Source of the DNA: Liolophura sinensis | Lineage: Eukaryota > Mollusca > Polyplacophora > Chitonida > Chitonidae | Reading direction: 5' to 3' | Length of the DNA: 64,000 nucleotides | NCBI RefSeq assembly: GCF_032854445.1 | Contig: NC_088300.1 | Span: forward strand, 39,524,458-39,588,457 | Shown here: one piece after another, positions 50,225-60,600 of the stretch | Position numbering within the stretch: the stretch's first letter is position 1 | Layout: every line of letters starts with the position of its first letter | Translations under genes and position numbers: made by a program | The notes under the pieces: model-generated | The model's input: the letters and a program-made list of their open reading frames with translations, nothing else | Database searches by the model: none | What the model was told of the DNA's origin: nothing

Positions 50225-50320
50225 GGACAGGTATCGCGAGACGGCGTGGAGTTTTGCGGGACCGGCTGTCAACCTAACTACCACGTGGGTGTAAAAGTGG
50301 GCGGGGCTATAGGCCAGGTC
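50225..50320. promoter_or_regulatory. CpG-rich promoter-like segment between nurim-like and PTGR3 genes
   Basis: A short CG-dense patch in AT-rich surroundings. It holds TATCGCGAGA (50232-50241, one base off the TCTCGCGAGA element), an E-box CACGTG (50282-50287) and a GC box GGGCGGGGC (50299-50307). It lies just upstream of the minus-strand gene. Promoter function is inferred. Confidence 0.4.
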
Positions 50321-50872
50321 CCCTATAGCAATACAAAAAATAGGTCACATCGAGATAGGAGCCGCTTGATCTTTGGTTCAAGACGTGGGGAACATTTCAA
50401 GCAGGTATGCACAAATCAATTAATCCACTGCAAGGGGAGTTTGTTTTAGCTCAAAGTGATAAAAAGAGGAGACACTTGACGTCATGAAGCACAGTGTTAA
50501 AATGCCCAAAATAATCGGCCTTTTCAAACAGAGAATATATATACATATATATATCCTAGATATCCTACATGTATATAAGTAAATATGATTGATATGCATA
50601 CATGTCATGTCAAAAATCATGTCCAAAAGAATCGACTCAACTCAAATGTATATGTACAATATTTGAACCAGTCTTGTTAGTAGGCCAGCAGATGTTGAAC
50701 ATGAATAGGCCAAAATTATCATGTATATATTATGTGAACAACCCTCATGTGGCCCATGTGGGCTATATGTAGGCCGGACTCCCTACCTGAAAATATCATA
50801 GTTTATATACCACTGAATAAAGTTATAAAGACATATACATACACATGTACGTTACTGACATAAACATAAACT

Positions 50873-51111
50873 GGGGGCCTCCTTGGCTCAGTCGGTTAGT
50901 GCGCTAGCGCAGCGTAATGGCCCAAAAGCCTCTCACCAATGCAGTCGCAGTGAGTTCAAGCCCAGTTCATGCTGGCTTCCTCTCTGGCCCTAAGAAACCT
51001 GCAGATGGTCGTGGGTTTCCTCCCACCATAATACCGGTCGCCGTCGTATAAGTGAAATATTCTTGAGTACGGCGTAAGACACCAGTCAAATAAATAAATA
51101 AATAAATAAAC
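50873..51111 (+). mobile_element. tRNA-derived SINE, internally deleted
   Basis: GGCCTCCTTGGCTCAGTCGG head, B box GAGTTCAAGCCC and tail intact; the CCGGGCTCTGCCCGG segment is absent. Between the nurim-like and PTGR3 genes. Confidence 0.93.
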
Positions 51112-51404
51112 ATTAACTTATTATGATCTGGTTAAGTTGACACTGCTATACATGTTGAGAAATTTTCCTCCAATGGAGCAAGGTGCTCTATATACATTTT
51201 AGACTATGCTAATTTTTAGATGCTTAATTCTTTTGAGACTTTTGCATGTTCTATTCCATATGTCAGTTTGTGAATTACAAGATAATATTTATTTACTTAT
51301 ACCTGGCCATCACAATTTCAGTCTGTGTTGTACAGGTAGGCCTACCTAATCTGCATATGCATGACAAAAGGTGTGGTAATGTTACAACATATTTTCCCCA
51401 TTGG

Positions 51405-51601
51405 ATGAGTATAATTCAAAGCTCGCTGTGCCCTTTTAAGTTATTTCAGCAGATCAGCTCACCAAACATGGCATCAAAGCTGCCACAGACTTTCCACAAG
51501 TTGGTCGCTACAAAACTGACTCCAAAATTCAGAGAAGCGGTCCAGATCAAAGAGGTCCCAATGCCAACACCAGGGCCGCATGAAGTGCTCATTAAGAACA
51601 G
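51405..51601 (+). CDS. PTGR3: PTGR3-like exon 1
   Basis: 197 bp from the upstream ATG, ending in phase 2 before GTAGTT. The conserved part starts at [20 protein letters not shown] (ATG 51468). The 21-residue extension from 51405 resembles the extended N-terminus of the human protein only in position. The frame is open back to 51246, so even earlier ATGs exist. Confidence 0.9.
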
Positions 51602-54600
51602 GTAGTTATTGTACAAGCAAAGCACATGAATTGTTTCAATTGTCTCAATTGTTATATAATTCAATGGAGAAGATTATACCTGCTTTTTTGGCGGGGAGGG
51701 ATGGGGGGCTTCGTGGTTGAGGTGGTTAGCAGTCATCGAGGAACCTCTCACCAATGTGGTCGCTGTGAGTTCAAGCCCAGCTCATGCTGGTTTCCTCTCA
51801 GGCCATTCGTGCAAAATCTGTAAGATTGCAGATGGTCGTGGGTTTCCCCCGGGCTCTGCCATAATGCTAGCCACTGTCGTATTAGTGAAATATTCTGAAG
51901 TAAATCACCAATCAGATAAATAAAATAAATAAATGAATAAAGAGCTGCTTTAACATAAACAATTGCCTTTCATATTGACTCATTTTAGTGGGCAAATCTA
52001 CAGTGAAATAATTTTTAGGTCAGATAGATATAGATATGTAATTTATCGGATTAGTATTATATCTGCTTATGCTTTCCAGGTTTGTGGGAGTGAATGCTTC
52101 TGACATAAACTATACAGCTGGACGATATGATCCGGATATCAAACCTCCATTTGATGTAGGATTTGAGGTATACATTGTAGTTGGACCATACTATAAACTA
52201 TACAGCTGGACGATATGATCCGGATATCAAACCTCCATTTGATGTGGGATTTGAGGTATACATTGTAGTTGGACCATACTATAAACTATACAGCTGGACG
52301 ATATGATCCGGATATCAAACCTCCATTTGATGTAGGATTTGAGGTATACATTGTAGTTGGACCATACTTCATGTCATCAGGAAAGTAAAATTATTAGTAT
52401 ACCATTCCTTTCCTATTTTTTCTGATGACAAATGATGATTTTTCAAAACAATCAGCAAGTAAGAAATTGATTAAAAGCGCGCACTGAAGCATCTACATGC
52501 TTGTCAGACATAATATCCTGGCGCTGTTTCCACTAGACGGTTAGTGTATGTCATATAGGCCATGCCTTCTTATTGCTAGGACGTACAAGATGCAGGTTCA
52601 GACACGGACTTACATGGAGAAGAAAGTTGTAGAATGCTTGTGGGGTCACTCGGTGAGAGTAAACATTCAGCGACCATTTGTCTTCCACCATATGTTGTGC
52701 ATATGTGGGCACCACCCGTGGGGAAATTGTCAAATTGGTGGTTTAAACTGGACACTGTGTTTTCCTCTACCCTTGACACTGACAACCATTGTATAAATGA
52801 GTACAGTGTTAAGCAGCAATCAAAGGAGTAAAAAAATATATAAATAAATATATAAATATATAAATAAATAAATACATGTACATGCCAAGCCACAGCAAGA
52901 CAGAGGGAATTTATACACATACTCCTTGTGAGAATGGGGACCATTTTGGTGGTCGAAGGGCTCGAGAATCCACTTCGAAGTCAAGAACCTGGGATCCAAC
53001 CCAGGTTGGTCATATCAAAGACTTGGTACTTGTTGCTGCCTTGCTTAGCACTCAACACGGAGTGTCTAGAGCAATGAAACAGGACCGGTGTCAGTATGAT
53101 GTGGCTGGGTGGGGTGTCATGTCTGGTGTCTTCAGCATGATACTTCATGAACTCACTCTGCCACAAGAAGACACAGTATATGTACACACACCTTATTACT
53201 CTTCCTCACCATATGACTGAAAAAGTGTTGAGTAGGACATATAACCTTAAGCATACATACGTGTACATATACATTCGTGTCATAATGGCTGTAGAATATT
53301 AGGTTAGGGAGCAGCTTTTACTATAGTAAACCATTCAGTGAAGTTATAAGTTGTATATCAAGCTTTTCCTGTGGATGAAATGATCGTGTGATTATTACGT
53401 GTACAGGAGACTTTGACTGTTATAATTGCAATGTTTGTTTATTTGTAGGGTGTAGGTGAGGTAGTGGCTGCTGGGGACAAAGCCAAGGTCAGAGTGGGGC
53501 AGGCTGTGGGCTACATGTCCTATGGAGCATTTTCAGAATACAAGGTGAGATCAAAGAAAACCTCAGCTGAAGTTGTGGTTCATTTTGCACTCCAGCTGTA
53601 TAGAATGTACCTGACACTCACGGTATAAAAGATGAGATCAAAGCTGTATAGAATGTACCTGACACTCACGGTATAAAAGATGAGATCAAAGCTGTATAGA
53701 ATGAACCTGACCCTCACTGTATAAAAGATGAGATCAAAGCTGTATAGAATGAACCTGACCCTCACTGTATAAAAGATGAGATCAAAGCTGTATAGAATGT
53801 ACCTGACACTCACTGCATAAAAGATGAGATCAAAGCTGTATAGAATGAACCTGACACTCACGGTATAAAAGATGAGATCAAAGTTGTATAGAATGTACCT
53901 GACACTCACGGTATAAAAGATGAGATCAAAGCTGTATAGAATGAACCTGACACTCACTGTATAAAAGATGAGATCAAAGCTGTATAGAATGAACCTGACC
54001 CTCACTGTATAAAAGATAAGATCAAAGCTGTATAGAATGTACCTGACACTCACGGTATAAAAGATGAGATCAAAGCTGTATAGAATGAACCTGACACTCA
54101 CGGTATAAAAGATGAGATCAAAGCTGTATAGAATGAACCTGACACTCACTGTATAAAAGATGAGATCAAAGCTGTATAGAATGAACCTGACACTTACTGT
54201 ATAAAAGATGAGATCAAAGCTGTATAGAATGTACCTGACACTAACTGTGTAAAAGATGAGATCAAAGCTGTATAGAATGAACCTGACCCTCACTGTATAA
54301 ATGATGAGATCAAAGTTGTATAGAATGAACCTGACACTCACTATATAAAAGATGAGATCAAAGCTGTATAGAATGAACCTGACATTCACTGTATAAAAGA
54401 TGAGATCAAAGTTGTATAGAATGAACCTGACACTCACTGTGTAAAAGATGAGATCAAAGTTGTATAGAATGAACCTGACACTCGCTGTATAAAAGATGAG
54501 ATCAAAGCTGTATAGAATGAACCTGACCCTCACTGTATAAAAGATGAGATCAAAGCTGTATAGAATGAACCTGACACTCACTATATAAAAGATGAGATCA

Positions 54601-57600
54601 AAGAAAACCTCAGCTGAAGCTGTGGTTCAGTTCACACTCCAGCTGTATAGAATGTACCTGACACTTACTGTATAAAAGATGAGATCAAAGCTGTATAGAA
54701 TGAACCTGACCCTCACTGTATAAAAGATGAGATCAAAGCTGTATAGAATGAACCTGACACTCACTATATAAAAGATGAGATCAAAGAAAACCTCAGCTGA
54801 AGCTGTGGTTCAGTTCACACTCCAGCTGTATAGAATGTACCTGACACTTACTGTATAAAAGATGAGATCAAAGCTGTATAGAATGAACCTGACCCTCACT
54901 GTATAAATGATGAGATCAAAGTTGTATAGAATGAACCTGACACTCACTATATAAAAGATGAGATCAAAGCTGTATAGAATGAACCTGACCCTCACTGTAT
55001 AAAAGATGAGATCAAAGTTGTATAGAATGTACCTGACACTCACTGTGTAAAAGATGAGATCAAAGCTGTATAGAATGAACCTGACCCTCACTGTATAAAA
55101 GATGAGATCAAAGTTGTATAGAATGTACCTGACACTCACTGTATAAAAGATGAGATCAAAGAAAACCTCAGCTGAAGTTGTGGTTCAGTTCGCACTCCAG
55201 CTGTATAGAATGTACCTGACACTGTATAAAAGATGAGATCAAAGCTGTATAGAATGTACCTGACCCTCACTGTATAAAAGATGAGATCAAAGCTGTATAG
55301 AATGTACCTGACCCTCACTGTATAAAAGATGAGATCAAAGCTGTATAGAATGTACCTGACCCTCACTGTATAAAAGATGAGATCAAAGCTGTATAGAATG
55401 TACCTGACACTCACTGTATAAAAGATGAGATCAAAGCTGTATAGAATGAACCTGACACTTACTGCATAAAAGATGAGATCAAAGCTGTATAGAATGTACC
55501 TGACATTCATTGTATAAAAGATGAGATCAAAGCTGTATAGAATGAACCTGACACTCACTGTATAAAAGATGAGATCAAAGCTGTATAGAATGAACCTGAC
55601 ACTCACTGTATAAAAGATGAGATCAAAGAAAACCTCAGCTGAAGCTGTGGTTCAGTTCGCACTCCAGCTTTATAGGATGTACCTGACACTGTATAAAAGG
55701 TGAGATCAAAGCTGTATAGAATGTACCTGACACTTACTGTATAAAAGATGAGATCAAAGCTGTATAGAATGTACCTGACCCTCACTGTATAAAAGATGAG
55801 ATCAAAGTTGTATAGAATGAACCTGCCACTCACTGTGTAAAAGATGAGATCAAAGAAAACCTCAGCTGAAACTGTGATTCAGTTCACACTCCAGCTGTAT
55901 AGAATGTACCTGACACTGTATAAAAGATGAGATCAAAGCTGTATAGAATGTACCTGACACTCATGGTATAAAACAAGAGAACAAAGAAAACCTCAGCTAA
56001 AGCTGTGGTTCAGTTCACACTCCAGCTGTATAGAATGTACCTGACACTGTATAAAAGGTGAGATCAAAGAAAAGCTCAGGTGAATATGTGGTTCACTCTA
56101 CATTCCACCTGTATACTTGACACTCATGGTATACAAGGTGTAAATCAAAGAAAACCTCAGCTGAAGTTGTGGTTAACTCTGTATTCCACCTGTATACCTG
56201 AAACTCACTCTACACAAAGTGAGATCAAAGAAAACTCAAGCTGAGGCTGTGGTTCACTCTGTATTCTACCTGTATACCTCACACTCACTGTTCACAAGGT
56301 GAGATCAAAGAAGACCTCAGCAGGAGGAGTGGTTATCTCTGCACTCCAACTGTATTCCGATACTCACTGTACACAAAGTGAGATCAAAGAATACTCCGAC
56401 TGAAGTTTCGGTTCACTCTGCATTCTACCTGTATACTAGACACTCATTGTACACAAGGTGAGATCAAAGAAAACTCAAGTTGAAGCTGTGGTTCACTCTG
56501 CCCTCGACCTGTATATTTGACACACACTGTAAAGAAGGTGAGATCAAAGAAAAGCTCTTTTGAATCTGAGGTTCACTCTGCATTGACACTCACTATACAC
56601 AGCGTGAGATCAAAGAAGACCAATATTCTTGAGTATGAATCAAATAAATAAATAAATCAAAGAAGACCTGAGACACACTGTGTAAATAAAATGAATTATT
56701 GCTTCATCTTGAGACGTGAAATGCCAGTATAATAAGTTATAATATAATAATTTATAATATAATATTTCATGTAACATTCATAATACAAGGGCAGTCAGTT
56801 TTATGGGAAATGTACATGCCAGGTGTAAAACGCTGGTTTTTGACAGGTAAATTTTCCTATATGCGACATGTAGATATTTGTCATTTTGGTTGAAGGCAAG
56901 TGGATGACCTCCAAGATACTATACGTAAGGTGACCTGAAAGGATGGCAGTCTGCTGCTTATTCCAACCAGCAGAGAAACATTGCATGTCCAGGGTAGGAA
57001 TTGAACCTGTCGGTTGTATGATAGATGTCCATCTGTCCATCCAGCACAAAAGATGAAATTTTGTACAATGCACTTCCATATACAATTTATACAGTTTGGA
57101 ACTTTCTCTTTGCTTCCTGCACTGCACCACCGCAACCTAAAACCCAACCATATTTGCTGAACCCCAGTGTTGCAGAGGAGGACAGCAAACTTTGATCCTC
57201 TGGATGTTTGTACAGGTAGTGCAATCTGTGGGGTGCTAGCAACAAGTGGTGCTCCACCCTTGCCTTAAACGGACAATTCCTTAAGACCCATACCACAGAA
57301 TGCATCTTGTTTTATTATTCGGCAAAACTTTGGGGTCTGCTTTCCCCTCCTTTTATGACTCAAAATGACTTGCAGTAATAAGTCACTCTCTCACAGCGAT
57401 CTCCTGCGCCGAGCACAATTTCACCTGTTGGGGAACCAAAGACAGTGAAATAGGGTTGCGACAAATCACGTTTTACACTGCCGACGGAAGAGTGCGAGTG
57501 GGGCGCTAGAGCTGTGAACGTAAAGCCCGCAGGGAGTTGATCCATTTCATGGCAGGTAGCGGTATGGCTTGGGGAGCTTTCTGCAGGAACAGGCGCTCTC

Positions 57601-60600
57601 GTCTTCTTGTAATTCGTGGAAACCTCAACGCAGGGGGATATCATGACCAGGTGCGCGTCCCAAAGCAGTTGCCTTCATGGTTGCTCATGGTCCATGCCTT
57701 ATAATTTCAAGATGACAGTGCGGCACCACACCCAGCTGTTTTCACGTAAAATATTCCACAAAATACAGGTATTAATGTCTTGAAGTGGCCATAGAGATTA
57801 TATCACCTCAATCCTATCAAACACATACGGGATGCTCTTAGAAAAAGCCTTCTGGCCTGCATGGAGACCTCAATCCCAGAATGTGCAAGAGTTGGGTGCC
57901 ATGTTGGTGGTGGTGCAGTTTGCCTAATGCTGGGTTCATGGATGGTAGACAATCAGTGAGACAATGTTGCCTTGTTGTTGTGAATGTGGGAGGGAGGCAT
58001 ACACAGTACTGAACAAGCTCCAATACAGATGGCGAGTCCCTTTGCTGGAAATCAAAAAGTTACCCCCATCATTCAGGTGCACCATGCAAGCCCACCCCAA
58101 TGCCTACTCCTCTTTTAGTGTATGCACATTATACATAGACGCCCATAAGCCAGATTCCAGTTCAGTAATATGACATAGGTTATGTTATGGGATGGAGTAG
58201 ACAGAACCAAATTGCACCATGTCGAGATATATCAGTCATCCACGTGCGGACGTTTTTGATGGATTCTGTCCACATTGTAGATAGTTTTAACAATCTGCTG
58301 ACTGCATGACAGATATGAGAGTAAAATGAGACGTGATTTATTTCTGAAAACGGCATAACTTTGTTTCTGACCTTGTCCATTTTTGTACTTGTACAGATAC
58401 ACCTATAGTAGTACCAGTGTCATGTCTGTATCTGTAAGTCACTTGTCGGTCGGATTGTTAGAAACTTGCCAGTGGCCAGTGGTTTATGTTGAGCCCTGTA
58501 TCTTCCACCCATAAAATTGACTGTCGGTGTATAAGTGAAATATTCTTTAATGTGACGTTTAACAGCTGTGCAATAAATGAATATATAATAAACAGATGTA
58601 TGTGGGGATTCATATAGGGTGTTGGGGATTATTTGATTATAATTTCATTTCTGTCCTACAGCTGGTTAGAGCTGGCACAGTGGTGCCTCTTCCGTCCGTA
58701 AGCAAGGCCTTCATACCCCTGATCGTCAGCGGTACAACGGCAGCCATCAGTCTTGACAAGGTATCATCTACTAATGACATGTAGCAAAATGTGTCAAGAC
58801 ATTACAGGGAAATTTTGGAAGAGAAATGTTTATTTATTTATTTATTTGATTGGTGTTTTATGCTGTACTCAAGAATATTTCACTTATACGACAACGGTCA
58901 GCATTATGGTTTGAGGAAACCGGGGCCCGGTATATATAACTGGAGCCCGGGGTAAACCCACGACCATCTGCAGGTTGCTACAGACCGTCCCACTTACGAC
59001 CGGAGAGGAAGCCAGCATGAGCTGGACTTGAACTCACAGCGACCGCATTAGTGAGAGACTCCTTGGTCATTACGCTGTGCTAGCGTGCTAAACAAATGAG
59101 CCACGGAGGCCCATAAGGAAGAGAAAATGTCAAACACATCAGAAAAATTTCTGTGCTTGCAGTGCTTGACATACTGTACAGAATGTATATCTAACTTCAT
59201 AAACCAAGTTGGGAGACCAGGGATCAAACCTGGTTCAGGTCATGCCAGTTCATTTTGTATTTGATGAAGACAGTCTGTTGAACAGTTTTTGAGACGATGA
59301 AAGCATTGCCTTTCCAGCATCATCTCTTCCATCAGTACATGTATATTTATTCGCTAATATCATAACCCTCCTATATTTATAAAAAACTTTGCCACACTGT
59401 AGATACACATAATAATTATGTTGTTTTTCTTGTTAATGATGATGCTAAGCTTCGTTTTCCAGTAGTTTATCATTTGTTTGTATATTTTTAGGTTGGTGAA
59501 ATCAAGAATGGAGAAACAGTTATGGTGACGGGTGCGTATTATTTAGAAACTCAATGACCAGTTCTGGCTACAAATGAAAGTCTCTTGACCAGCATGTGCA
59601 GATGTTCAAACCCAGCTTTTACTGGTTCATATGTGGCTTTGTGTGAGGAAATTGCTGCTGGAGAGCAAGGTTTTTTTCTGGGCTCTGCCCCGTTTCCTCC
59701 AGATATAAACTTGACTTCTTTGGGTGCGATATTTTTGAGTGCAATGTAAAACCCCAATCAGTTGAATAAAAACTAATTAAATTAAAGTAGTTACATTCCT
59801 GACTGCGGCACTACTGTGTGCATAGTGGTAATGCAGTCAAAAGTTTCTGTGAAACTAACAAGACTGTTAAAGTTTTATTCTTCTAGCCTTTATACTTTTC
59901 AGGATGTTGGTCTTTTAAAAGTGGGAGACATGGAAAGAGTTCTTTCCCCTGGTTACTGCAAGGCAGCATGGGCCAGTTTCATGAAGCTCACTTTACTAAG
60001 TAAGCCCTTAACTACCATGACAACTTAAGTTGTAGAGATATAAACTGCACTTAGCTAAGGGCAACTTAACACTAAGTAAGCTTCATGAAACTGTCCCCAG
60101 TGTATAAAGGAATAACCTTGCCTTGTAAACATACATGTATAGGTTTTTAGTGCTAAGCACTGGTATAAAGTATATATCTGATGAATGACCATTAAACACT
60201 GTTCATAAAAATAGTTCAGTTTTTTTTTTTACAATTTTTTCAACTGAGTAAAATGAATTTGACATGTTCGAAACTTTGGATGCTATGGGAAGATGGATGG
60301 CCTTCTCTGACCATATTGAGGCCAGTGACGTGACATCAGGTTTTTGCCACTTAACAAAGACAGCTTGCTAAGTTTCATCATTCAAAATGCACGAACATAT
60401 AGCAACGAACATTGAAATGAACTATTTCAGGCCCAACGTATGAATGTGACGTCACTGATACCCTTTGGGTCTTTACAGACCACCGTAGAATCTGATTTTT
60501 AAAAACCTTTTTACTCAGCTGGAAAAATTCTAAAACAAAAATAAATTCCACAATTTTTATTTTCAGTCTTTAATGATCTTTCATCTGATATATACTTCAT

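Noticed and set aside
53580-54581. 333-codon minus-strand open frame of 16-residue repeats
   Set aside because: Exactly follows the 48-bp repeat period; no homology and it lies antisense in an intron. Kept only as a repeat property.
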